From positions 137,012,501-137,076,500 of the forward strand of contig NC_092588.1 of assembly GCF_047663525.1 (NCBI RefSeq): a DNA stretch of 64,000 bases, in the 5' to 3' direction. This DNA is from Anas platyrhynchos (taxonomy: Eukaryota; Chordata; Aves; Anseriformes; Anatidae). Positions 50,263 through 61,545 of this stretch are shown here, one piece after another. The notes under the pieces were generated by a model, which saw only the letters and a program-made list of their open reading frames with translations, did not search any database and was not told the DNA's origin. The position numbers and the translations under genes were made by a program. The number at the start of each line of letters is the position of its first letter. Within the stretch, counting starts at the first letter, position 1.

Positions 50263-50418
50263 ATGCCAGTGAGGCTGTCAGGGTTTCTGCACTCTGCTCT
50301 GGGCAATAGGACCTCTCTGCAGCTCCTCAGGCCAGCTCTTGCTCCAGCACCAACAGCATCTCACCAGCTGGAAGGCACTGGTTTGCCTAGGGGGGAGAGG
50401 AGAAGGTTGAGTGCACAG
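50263..50418 (+). other. Possible 5' exon, hypothetical
   Basis: An ATG at 50263 in a fair context (A at -3) opens a frame of 52 codons beginning MPVRLSGFLHSALG. It runs into CACAG|GTGAGTTTT, a perfect 5' splice site consensus. The region is GC-richer than its flanks, but I see no TATA box or CpG island, and the peptide is unrecognised. A nearby pyrimidine-rich AG (CTCTCACTTCTGCAG) lies only about 45 bp downstream, too close for a usual intron. It may be a non-coding RNA exon or chance. Confidence 0.15.
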
Positions 50419-53400
50419 GTGAGTTTTACAGAGATGATCTGCAAATTTCTCTCACTTCTGCAGGTGGGATCAGGAAGCAGGATGTCTGGACTGGTACCCT
50501 AAGAAGTTTAGGCGGGCTTGAACTCAACTATCAGTGTACTGATAAAATTTTACCTCAGCTTCTCCCTGCTAGACAAAAAAAAAAAAACACAGGGCTTTGT
50601 GTTTACATTACACAACTCCACTAAGAGATGATGTAAGGAAGCACTGAGACATATGGAAGCATTTGTATCTGTAAAGTTAGGGCAACCAGAATTTTGCATT
50701 AGTCAATTGGTATTCAGAGAGATTACATATCTGACAAGTTTATTGAATCTTTCACAGGTGTTTGCTAAAGTTAAGGAAGTAGAGAAAGCTTCTGTAAATA
50801 AGCTTTGGTCAGTGGGTTTTAAATGACAAATCTGAACAGAGGATTTTCTTTCCTAAACCTAAAGAGCTAAAATTCTGGTTTGAATTTTAGTAACATCTGG
50901 AGGTACTCCAAGCAGATTTGATGTACCCCAGATCATAAAATACCCATAATAACAGTTGGAGCTCAGGGTTCTTTTCACTTCTGGATTCACATCTGGATTT
51001 CATGTTTTCTCTTCCTGCTCAAGCAGCATACTAATTTTAATCCTGTTTAATATTTTATAAGCAAGGGGCTTCAGTGTTGCAGAAAGAAATGGATTTTTCT
51101 TAAACATTGTCTTATGCCAGCACCATGTTATTAATTCAAAGAACATTTGCAGCTGTCAGAACTGTTAGTCAGCTTTGATATAAGAAAATTTCATATCCCC
51201 TCTAAATCTGCAAGCATCAACTGTCACTCATGGGATAGGCCAATTTTTATTTTTTTTTTCAGATTGTTAAGGAGACTTTATAAAATAATGAAATTAGTGG
51301 AAGATGTAAATTATTTTTTAGATGTGGCTTCCTGAAGTTCCTAGATTTATTAATAGCAATGATTTTGACTAGCAAGAGGTTGTAATAGCAGAGGTAGTAC
51401 TGTAACTAAATACCAAAATATTCCAGTCATAGAAAAATCAAACATCCCTGTACTTTACCTATCCATATTGGAATTTGCTTACACAATCATGTTAAGCATT
51501 TTTCATGTTTGTACAGTTTTAGACAGGTGGCATATTAAAATTATTTCCCTTAGTTAAAGGCAGAAAGCATAACTGGATAAGCAGTCCATTTTGTGTTACA
51601 AAATTATTAACAAAGTGTGTTGCCTACATTAGTGTTTTATTTCAGAGTAGGACCTCACTGCAGAAGTGACTCTCCTGCCCTCCATACCACACCTTGTTTT
51701 ACATTGTGGGGCAGCCTGGGGATGCTCTCAGATGCTCTTGGATGAAATGAAATAATCTCCCCACTAAGAAATTCAGCTCGCAGGGCCACACCACAGCTAG
51801 TTCAATGAAAACATTGGCAACATGTCTGGCATGGATATGAGGGGCTCATTCATGCCTGTTGGGCCTCAAATCCATACCTTTTGGGCCTCAATAATGCAGA
51901 TAGCAGCTGAGACTTTCAGGAAGGGTAATTCAAATCTGTATATTTTAAAGACTCTCTCACTACTTCCTAGACTGCTGTTATTAAAACCTGTTTATTTGGT
52001 AACTTCAAGCTTTGAGCCAATTTCTCCCATTCTGTTCTCACTTACAAGGCTAGCAGAGAAAGCTAGCAACATTTTATATTTTGTATGTTCTGCAGTATAC
52101 TTCATAGATGTTGGCGTTTTGACATCCTTTTTCTATTTGGGTTTTTTATGTACATTAACTCTTTTATATTAACTCTTTATGTATATTTTTTTATGTATAT
52201 TATTAGTTTTTGAAAGCTGTTTTGAGGGGAAGGTGGGGAGAGATATTTGAATGTCATCTTTACACATACTGATTGCAGATCATATGTTTACTTTTTTGTT
52301 CATGCATGCTCAAAAATAAAAAAGAGGTGTTTTTTCTCATTTTAGTTCACTTTTTAGACCCACCTACTCTCTTCTTTTTCAAAATTTCCCCAACATGTAT
52401 TCTCCTTAGTTAGAGCACAGCCAACAAAACAGTAAGTTCACTTACTTGATGTTGTACACTGGGTGGTGAGAAATGGTTCAGAATAGAAATACACAAATTC
52501 AGATTCCCAGCACTTTGTCTCTTCTCCCTTTCTGGGACTCTTTCCGTTGAGGCCTGTCAGCTTCCAGCAACAGGTCTTGGCCTGGTTGGAAACAAGCTTG
52601 GCAGACCGGTTCATGTAACATCATTTAGGTCTCGGGTTTTCCTCTTCTTCCTTTTCATTTTTGTTTTTGCTCATTTCCCTGTGGGATATTTTTCCAGGCA
52701 GCCAACTACAGCTCTCCTAACTGCTGTGGCCTGGGCACTGTGCTGCAGCCAGGCCGTGGGCGGCAGCCGGTGTGAGCGATGGTTGTATCGGTGCTGCAGG
52801 GAAATGTGGAAATGGGAACAGCTGCCAGCCGAAGTGTTAATTACAGGGCTTATGAAGCTGCCTCCTAAACTCACAGTGACTACTAAGCATAGCCCTGCAG
52901 ACAGAATTGCAAAGGTGTCATCAAGCTGTCTTTTTACTTGGCTAAACCATTGATATGATGCTCTTCTGGCCCTGAGGAAAGCACTGGTGGTGGGCTGGAG
53001 GCAGCCCCAGCACTGCTGGCAGGGATCCTCCTGGCTCAGCAAGGTAGAAAACTCCTCCGGGAGATGCAGGGCCCATTACTTGCATTCGTATAGGTGATAC
53101 TAAGATTAAATCAGGAGTGAGGACTGTTCTCAAGTCTGGGTGATTTACCTCAATGTGTCTTCCCCAGGTGGAACAGCCTCACTAGGACAAATCTAAATGT
53201 GGAGAGAAGCCATTTCCATAAGTGACATGATATCCTATAAAAATGAGAATATTAATAAATCTAATACTAATAAATCTCATTTGAATTCTACAACCTGAAC
53301 TGTGCCAGAGCTTCATATAACTTGGCACTTCAAAGGTGCTTAATTATAATAATCTGCTACAAACTGCTTGATCAATGGTGAAAACAGCTCAGCCATCCAC

Positions 53401-53689
53401 CTCTGACAAGCTACAGCACCTGAGGACTGGGATCAAAGTGTTCCACTGCTGCCTGTCACCAATCCATTAGCCATACCAACTATGTGAGCAGGCTTCTGTA
53501 GGCCTATAGATAAACAAGCTTAAAGTGCTAAGAAATTTAGTTGAGAGGTTGACTTCCAAAGAGCAAAACACTTTCTGGTATCATTAGAGCACGAGGAGTG
53601 TTTGATGAAGGATGTCTCTGGGGTGGTCCCATGCTACAAGGGGCGTGAAAGCAAGAAATATGTAAAAGAGGACATGAGTACTCACAACA

Positions 53690-53920
53690 AGTGGGTAATT
53701 ATGCAATAACCGTAACTGCATAAAATGGTAATACAATAACGACAATGGGTTAATTTAGAAAACCCTATTCCTCATTTTGTATTGCAATTCCTTGCAGGAG
53801 CTGCAAGAGAGGGTCACCCTGCGGGAGGGAATTATTTTGTCCAATTAGGCAATTACAAAAGCAGCGTGACACTTTGTTTTGTACCTCCTGGCACACATTC
53901 AGCTCACTTTTAACCCAAAT
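53690..53920. promoter_or_regulatory. Candidate non-coding regulatory block
   Basis: Repeat-free sequence with several site-like motifs close together: GGGTTAATTTAG, TTGTATTGCAATTCC, TTTTGTCCAATTAGGCAATT (paired homeodomain-type cores) and GACACTTTGTTTTG (SOX-like). No open frame of note. The pattern resembles vertebrate developmental enhancers. Conservation is untested. Confidence 0.35.
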
Positions 53921-56424
53921 TATGCTGAATAGATCTCAGTGACTTCTGGCAGTGTTAGGATCAGTGTATTTTTGTTGATCTCAGAAGTGACTGCATACAT
54001 ATATTTAAGGGAAAAAAATCATAACACCCAGTGGATCTAAATTCTTTCACATGCAAAATTTTTGGAAGATCTGTACAAGGAGAGCAGAAGGTCAATACTT
54101 CCCCAATGTAGATCTAGAAGATTTTTTTTTTCATAGATAGCTGTACAGGAAATTGAATTCAAAGCTCTGGGTCACCAACCTGCAGCACTACCAAGTGCAG
54201 TCATAGAAGCTCTTTAACAGAAATGAATTCTTAACAGTTGCTATGTAGTAATATTCTCACTCTAATACACAGTTAGAAAAGTGTTTATTTAATGAATTAC
54301 TTGTTTTAATAAGTCATTGTAAGATTAAGATTGAAGGGTTTTGAGCCAAATTCCCTATCAGCCTAAAAATAAGTTATTTCCTCTGCCCTGGCCTTTGCTT
54401 TTCTTCATTTTCTGTTTGAAAAGTGAAGGGCTTTGTGGTATCTAAGTGACCTCGTTGTTACCTCTTCTTTCCTCTTCAACTAAGTTTAATAAGAATGCAT
54501 AAACTTTTCATTTGCCTGTGCTCCATATTGTGTCTCAAATAGCAACCTTTGCCTTCACTGCAATTGCACAGATAGGGCCAGGTGCTACTTACCTGCACAT
54601 TACATGGTCTTGGTGTGCAGAACCAAAAGCATAACTTCTGCCTTGACCCCACATATTTCATAGGGATAGGAAAAAGAGATACTCAGAGACTCCGAGTGAG
54701 ACCCAGGATCGCACAGATAACAGAAACCGAGGTGACCTTTCCGAAGACAGAAGCCTGCTTAACAGGCTGAGATCCCAGGTAAGGTTTGCTGTGACCCTGT
54801 GCAGCAGACCGTGGCACAGGATAACTCTGTCCCGTGCTGTACTGCAAGCAATTAGGTGGCAGTGCTGCATTCCCAGATCAGTAGCTGACGTGCAGTACTC
54901 TGGCAGAAAGGTTTCAATGCCTGGGTGAGGAGCAGAGGCAATGACCCACGTCTTTGCAAATTCTTCCCCACTTGCCAGGACAGGGAATTAGCAGCTCAGC
55001 CATGTGCAAAACCTGAGATGAACTCAAACAGAACTTTGTTAAAAAAGAAAAAAAGAAAAAAAAAATAGATCTTTTCATTTCTCGGTAGAGGACACTGCCA
55101 TCAATGGCAGTGCAAAGTTTTGACAAATACCATTCCTGTTGTTTTCTTTTATTTACTTATTTTCAAGGCATATTTTTAAGTTTAGGCTTCTCAGCAATTA
55201 ATTTTCTAACTTCTAAGACAGCCAAGACCACCACCACAGAGGCCTCTATGCTTCAGCAGCCACCTTGCCTGATTTTATCACAGGTATTGTGGAACAATTG
55301 GGCTGCAATTGGGCTTTTTTTTCTTCCTGGTTATGCCAATCCAATCCAAAAGTAAGTTAAATGAAAATCAACAATTCCATTAGTGTAACTGGGAAGATTG
55401 TTGGGTTTATCATGTACTTGAGCTCACAAGTGTATGGTTTGAACTCTTACTTTTTTGTGTAGTCAGTTGCTTGATGTATCCTGCTGATGGACTGCTAGTA
55501 AAAGCTTTCCAAAGAACCAACACCTGTTTAGTCCTCTGTGCCTTTTGACAGACCACAGTAACATAGGATCACAGCTGAAAAGGCAGTGTGTGAGTCTATT
55601 AGGAAGTTTGTTATTTTAGCCTGATTTCTGTAGGAAGTCAGATTTCTCTGATTTCTCTGATCATGCTGAGGGGTATGAGTGTATGTATGTTTATATGTGG
55701 CCCTCAAATTCTTTTTTACTGATAATTTCAAACAAATATACCAGAAGAGAGGATTTCCTTATGAGTTGTGAAAAAGGCAGTGGAAGACCCCACAGAAGAG
55801 TCCTGAAAAATGAGAGACTATGCTTTGACTGTATTCGCTGGAAGACTGAAAATCCACATGAGAAGAAATGTTACAGGAGTGATCTCCTGCAATTGGAAAC
55901 AGCTTCAATCAGTGCTTGTAATCAGCCAAGAAACACAAATCCCTAGGAAGCCGGGCTTCATTATTTCTAGTGTTACTTCTCTGTGAGACAGAGCTATTTG
56001 TTAATGTCTCTAAATAGCAGACAAAAGATGCTCAGAAGAATAGCTTCACTGTGAGGGAAGACAGCTTCCGAGGACACAGCAGGGATTCAGAAGGTGCTTA
56101 TCATGTGCGGTGGGTCTGAAAATACGTCTTTTGAGGTCTCAGGACATCTCCTGGGCATTACAGCTGGGATAAATCCAGTCCCCCTGCCCTGCACTGCAGG
56201 CAGGTTTGCCTCTCCTTGCCCTCTCTCACCTTCTGGTGTTTTATGAAATCTTTTCTTTCTCTTTGCAGTTGGATTAAAGCTTAATACCTATACCCCTCAA
56301 AACAGTACAATGGCCCTAAAAAGGCTGAGGAAATTACTAAGGTTATAGCCGGGTCTTATGTGTTTATGGGAGCAGTTGGAGGTGCTGAAATTTCCAGCTC
56401 TCTCAGTACTTTGCTATGATTTAG

Positions 56425-56495
56425 ACAACATTAAGCACATCTATACTTCATCTATACTTCATCTATACAACATTAAGCACGCCTATACTTCATCT
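56425..56495 (+). repeat. Compound tandem repeat
   Basis: A 42-base unit starting ACAACATTAAGCAC is followed by a partial second copy of 29 bases with two changes. Inside the unit an 11-base motif, CTATACTTCAT, is itself repeated twice. This records two rounds of slippage duplication. Confidence 0.9.
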
Positions 56496-58190
56496 GGTTG
56501 AAGAGCCTCCAGGCAGCTTTAGTGTTCTCCTGATAAAAAGTGAAGATGTGGGAAATGCAATGTCCTCTGTAGGAGGATTTATTGTCTCAAACAATTATTT
56601 TTTATCAGCTTTGTCAAAACTTGGATCTCAGGACTTTCTGCTGCGAAGAACAGCAGATATTCATTTGCTTGAAAGAAAATTCATGAATAATTTGCTGTGA
56701 TATGTTTGTTAGGAGCTATTCTGCTATTTTCTTTATGTATTTAAGTACTGGATTAACCACAGAGGAGTACTTTAGCCACATGTCTTTCAGTTTCAGGTGT
56801 TATCAAACAGCAGAAAATGCAGTTTATAATTTAGGGCAGATTTGGTTCTACAACTGTCAGCTTATAAGAAGCAATATTTGTTATAGAGTGCATTCCGTCT
56901 CTGTGGGAGTAGTAACATGAAATTTTAAGTAAATGAAATTGCCTCAGAGTAGTGTACATGTCTTTCCAAGGAGAGTTTTTAAATCACATTTCATTTGTTT
57001 TCCATGTTACACCAGAATTACTGAATATTATGTATGTGTGAAATACTTCAGAAAGAGACATCCAAAGCTGTGATACTACTTTCTTATGCAAGAAAGAAGT
57101 ATTAATCATTCTCTTTTTTTTTCCCTGCCATATTTAATAGGTCAATCTATTTAATTTTAGTGTATTAGGGCACTTTTGATCATAGATGGCTCAGGTATCA
57201 GGCTTTTAAGACAAAGCAGGATTCTCATTTACCAGAAAAAAAGACAAATGGGAATTCGTCCTACTTGTTAGTACATGAAATAAACAGCTAAGACAATAAT
57301 GAGAATTAACTCCATTTCTGGGAGAAATTATTTAACTGTGGAGAACTTGGCAGCATTGGAAAGAAAGGACCTAAAAACTACCCAGCAAAAAAGCATAATT
57401 CCAAAGAGAAATAAGTGCTCATTTACTTATCTGGTTGAAGTTCACTGCGCCCATCTACAGGTACGCAAGAATTTGAAGGAAACAATGCAAAAAAATTGAT
57501 ACAAAAAATGGCCAGTTCCAGTACATTTGATACTCTTTGTTGTAGGCATTTTTCTTCATCACCACCAGCATGAATGCGTGCTTAGCATGGTGTGAATGTG
57601 CCATGGTTAGCACTAATGCAGCCTGCCATTGTTTGAGAAGAATGTACGTTTATCAGTGCTAGGAAAGGATCAGGATCATAGAGGCATCAGGGAAGCAAAC
57701 CCGATTGAACCTATTTAGTCTGCTCAAGGAGGTCCTCGGGGCAAGTCTGCAGGGCACAGGACTACTACAAAGGGCTTATTTTAACCGGTTTTGTCATAAA
57801 TGCAATTAGCCAACTCAAGGTCAGCTCACAGTTGCACATCAAGATTAAGATGTGTAATCACATCAAGTCTGATGGTGTGCTGGGCTTTCTCTCCATACTG
57901 CTGATGCAAATCTGGTTTCAAAGTGTTTCAGGGAAGACAATCTCTGAATCTCTTGGTGAAGGGAGTTTCAACACACTCAGCCTCACCTGTGTGGTTCAAA
58001 ATATCTAAGTTCTTGAAACCATGCAGTGAACTTAATGTTTTCAAGTTCCTCATGATCAGGGAAATAGAGAGATTTGGCTGAAAAAGACCTTTAGCAAAGG
58101 CCTGAGGACTTAAATACATGGATGCTGTGTGAGAAATTCAACTGATCTTTGTGCTAATAAAATGAGACATATGGGGAAAAAACAAACAAA

Positions 58191-58191
<1 letters not shown>

Positions 58192-58221
<30 letters not shown>
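58192..58221 (+). repeat. Poly(A) tract, about 30 bases
   Basis: A long A tract preceded by AAACAAACAAAC. On the plus strand, with no element recognised upstream. Confidence 0.95.
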
Positions 58222-58222
<1 letters not shown>

Positions 58223-59479
58223 AGACAAATCCTCATAGTTAAAAGAACAGTGAAGTCAAGACAAGATGTAAGAAGTCAGGCCAGCAGCTTAAAACAAGTT
58301 CTACAGGAGGGGCAATGTGTGAATCCAAGCTGTTTATCCCAGATGTCCTGGTTTCACCACTGGATAAGAACTGTTAAACACCAAAGGTTAGGAAACCCAA
58401 GGGAAGAATTAACTTGGTTTTGCAGCAGAATACTGTTGGAGTTCAGCTGTTCTATAAGGAAGCTGTGAAAGCTTCTAATAAGCTCCAAAGTGTTTCCCAA
58501 TAGCTATAGGAAGGAAGGAAAAAAAAAAGCAAAAAAAAAAAAAGCTTGTTTCTGAAGAGACAAGAGATGAATCTACCCCCAGCATATTATATAATTAGAT
58601 AGATGTGTTACATCAAGACCTCTATTTGCCTCCAAAATTTTGTACTAGAACAAGAGGCAAGCTGCTCCAGAGAGGCCATTCTCAAGACTGCTACTGTAAA
58701 TTATTTGTGTAGTGTAACAGAGTCCCTGCTGTTATTTACAAGGAAACAGCAGTCAAAATATTTAATTTACATAGAAAGAAAACCTTTGATTCTTCACTTT
58801 TTAAAGTTACACTCCCATAATAATTGTTTCATATATAATCTTCATGACCACCTTCAGAGCTATGTTTTTTACAATGAGCTTAGAAAGAAAAGCAAGCATA
58901 AAAAAAAAAAGGATCAGTGTTGTACATCTTGAGATTAGAAGATTAGATCCTTTGGTGGACAACACCATAACCTTCCTCCATCACAGCTGTGCTAGTCATT
59001 AACTTTCTTCTTACTCTACTTATTAACCTTTCTTTTGTACAGCTATGGATCAAACTCCCGGCAATACTTTGGCCATTAATCTCCTCATAGTCTTTATATC
59101 CCACTTGATTATCTAAACTTTTGCCCTGAATCAAAAGATAAAAGAATATAGGCCTAGTAAAAGACTTTGGAAAATTGTAGAGGGGGAAATAAAGAGGTTC
59201 TGTCACAGCTGAGAGCTACAATGGTCCACTAGACAAGATCAATTGCTCAAAAACGGACTTGTTCACCTAACAGAATAATAAGTAGATAATACTAATTCAG
59301 AAGGTGGGCAGGTGATGTTCCATGAGAAGTAGAATCTGAGAGGGAAAATGAGGTCTGAACACTTGACACCTGCCTAAAGATACTGCATTAAAAGCTGAGA
59401 CAAATATTTGCAATGCAGAGGGATTACAGGAAGACAGCCACATAGCTGAAGCTGTGAGATCTTCAGAAACTTAAAACAC

Positions 59480-59480
<1 letters not shown>

Positions 59481-59510
<30 letters not shown>
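59481..59510 (+). repeat. Poly(A) tract, 30 bases
   Basis: An uninterrupted A30 tract on the plus strand, about 150 bp before the old CR1. Confidence 0.97.
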
Positions 59511-59511
<1 letters not shown>

Positions 59512-59659
59512 CATACAGAAATCAAAATCTATGTACAAACATAGAGCGGTACTGATATGCTGATAAGATTTGAAATACCTAAAAGTTTTTCAAATTTCTC
59601 ATTTTGAAGCACAAAATGAGAAGTAATTAGAAAGGTACTAGGTATTAGAACACTGTAAA

Positions 59660-60660
59660 AACATAAGCTGTCAAAGGAAAATCAAGGAAAGGATTTATCC
59701 AGCTGAGAACAAGCTATTAACTAATGACTCCAGGAAAGCCAACTCTGCAATGCCTCTTTTGCTCTACACCAGCAGTAAGAGATGGGAATTCAAGAGATGA
59801 AGTGGGGGGGAGAAAAAATTTTTTAAAAATAGACCAGGTTTAGGTGAGGTAAATGGTTTGCAATCAGTGAGGCTGATGGAATTCACCTTAAATTGTCCAT
59901 GGAATAACTGAAGCATTTCCACAGCCATTAATAACTATCCTTAAGACCTGTATGGAAGAGGTAAAGTTTTGAAAGACTGGAAAGGCAAGAATAACAACTA
60001 TCCTGAGAAGTAAGAAGAAACAGGAGATACAGAATTATGGCCCAATCCATTTAAGTACAATTCTCAAACAAATAGAGAAAGCAAATAGAAGATAAGAAAG
60101 AAATGGTTTTTAGGCACATGGATTAATCGAGAAGAAATCATTTGAAACCCACCCACCCACCTTTTACAACAGGATAACAGGTCTTGTGAATCACAAAGGC
60201 TATACAGTTTGATGTGACTGACACTTTTATTATGGAATAAACTAATATAAGGTAAGGTTCTGCAGAACTAGCAAAAGCAGCATTTCCAGTCTTTCAGTTA
60301 ATCATCTTCAAAATGGAAGGCTACATTTGCTGCAGTTATACTGGGGGTCTCTCCTGGATAATGTCCTGTTCTGGAATTTCATTAAATAGCACAGATGTTG
60401 GAATAGACAGTATGCTTATTAAAGCTGACAATCTGACAAAGCTGAAAAGGCCTGCAAACACATGAGATGATAGGCTTAGAAATCAAAATGATCCTGACAA
60501 ACTGAAGCTACAGTCTGAAAAAAAATATGGTGCTGTCTAACAGGGCCAAGTGCACAATACAGCACTGAGTCAGAAAATAAAAATAAAACACTATGCAAAT
60601 CAATTGGCTTGGGAGCAGCCCTGCATTAAAGGGTTGGATGTTACAGGATGTGTTACATTA
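59660..60660 (+). mobile_element. Ancient CR1 LINE, ORF2 reverse transcriptase region, degraded
   Basis: Strongly diverged but ordered matches to the ORF2 region of an old amniote CR1 (the type common in turtles and crocodilians): GGCTGATGGAATTCACC, then AAAGACTGGAAAGGC, AATTATGGCCCAATCCAT, AATGGAAGGCTACAT, TTTCATTAAATAGCACAG with GGAATAGACAGTATGCTTAT, AAAATGATCCTGACAAACTG and GGGCCAAGTGCACAATACA. These follow the element's natural 5' to 3' order. Many stops and indels mean no coding capacity remains. The family is older than the CR1 copies at 4942 and 26041. Confidence 0.75.
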
Positions 60661-61019
60661 GTATTTCAGTTCTGATCAGAAGTGCGCTGTTGAAGCAAAT
60701 CATTAATTATCAAGCTTTGTTTTACACCACAGATTGTTCCTGGAGGGTAGGAAATGTGATTCCTCTCCACAAAAAATGAACCAGTAGATATGCTTTAGGT
60801 GCACCCCAATGTGCTGCAGCTGCTGATGGGTACTCAGGCTGCCGTGCTGGACCAAAGCTAGTCCAAGGTGGAAGTTTCTGACACATGGACAGAGTGAACA
60901 TCAGGTGCTCAGCACCAGCTGTTTCACCACATCTTGCTTCCTGCTGCCACACACTACTCGCTGAAGCACACATAGCCATCGCCAGCTGGCTGTGAATCAG
61001 CTACGTCTTGTGAATAAGA
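60661..61019. other. Unaligned spacer inside the ancient CR1
   Basis: Between the two alignable parts lie about 360 bp that I cannot match to CR1. This may be a very diverged part of the element or a separate insertion. It includes a GC-richer stretch at about 60800-61000 with no recognised feature. Confidence 0.4.
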
Positions 61020-61545
61020 CAAATGTGACAGTGGGACAATGTGTTGTCTGTGAGGCAAGCAAAGCAATCCTTTCCAACTGGTGAGATCCCAGCAAGAGTA
61101 CTGCATTCAGTTTCAGCACCATGCTTTTAATTACCAGTCGGAGCAGTTTAGCCCAGGAAGATCAGACGAAAGGCAGGAGAAAGATCACCACTCTCTGAAG
61201 CATGAGGTGCAGGGAAGGATCTAGGGTTGTTTTATCTCGAGAAGAATGGGGGGAAATGGTAACAGCTTTTGTGTCCAACATTGGCTGCTGCAAAGAGGAG
61301 AGGGATAAATCGACACCTCTGTCGACTGTGGAGGAGGCAATATAGATTGCACACAAGAAAATCTGCTGAGTAGTACGGCCAGTGAGGCAGCAAGAAGCGA
61401 CAAAGACTGCCAGAGCCACATGGGAACGTTTTACAAACAGGTTAGACAAGCATCTGTCAGACTTGGTTTAAACATAGTTCATGCTGCCTTAGGGAGGGAG
61501 ATGGGCTAGATAATCTCTTGAAATCACTCCCAGAGATATTTGTTT
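61020..61545 (+). mobile_element. Ancient CR1 LINE, 3' part, degraded
   Basis: Continues the CR1 of 59660-60660. GAGTACTGCATTCAGTTTCA is the region ahead of the ORF2 C-terminus. TTTTACAAACAGGTTAGACAA, AGCATCTGTCAGACTTGG and GGAGATGGGCTAGATAATCT, followed by CTCTTGAAATCACTCCCAGA, are the classic 3' end in its amniote form. The octamer tail is no longer visible. The open frames of 66-95 codons on the opposite strand are antisense to it. Confidence 0.8.

Larger units (their letters stand above)
46951..59659. other. AT-rich unique sequence, no confirmed gene
   Basis: About 12.7 kb without a supported gene. Observed structure includes a T-rich tract at about 47945-47962, a GC-richer stretch at 49900-50520 holding a possible exon end, an A20-class tract at about 50086-50106, GC-richer DNA at about 52680-53060, a candidate regulatory block at 53690-53920, a compound tandem repeat at 56425-56495 and long A tracts at 58192-58221 and 59481-59510. 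Open frames are short and unrecognised. Confidence 0.6.

Noticed and set aside
57650..57800. Possible further CR1 scrap (AACCTATTTAGTCTGCTCAA)
   Set aside because: Only one short stretch resembles CR1 and the expected flanking motifs are absent.
61162..61449. 95-codon minus-strand open frame
   Set aside because: It is antisense to the ancient plus-strand CR1.
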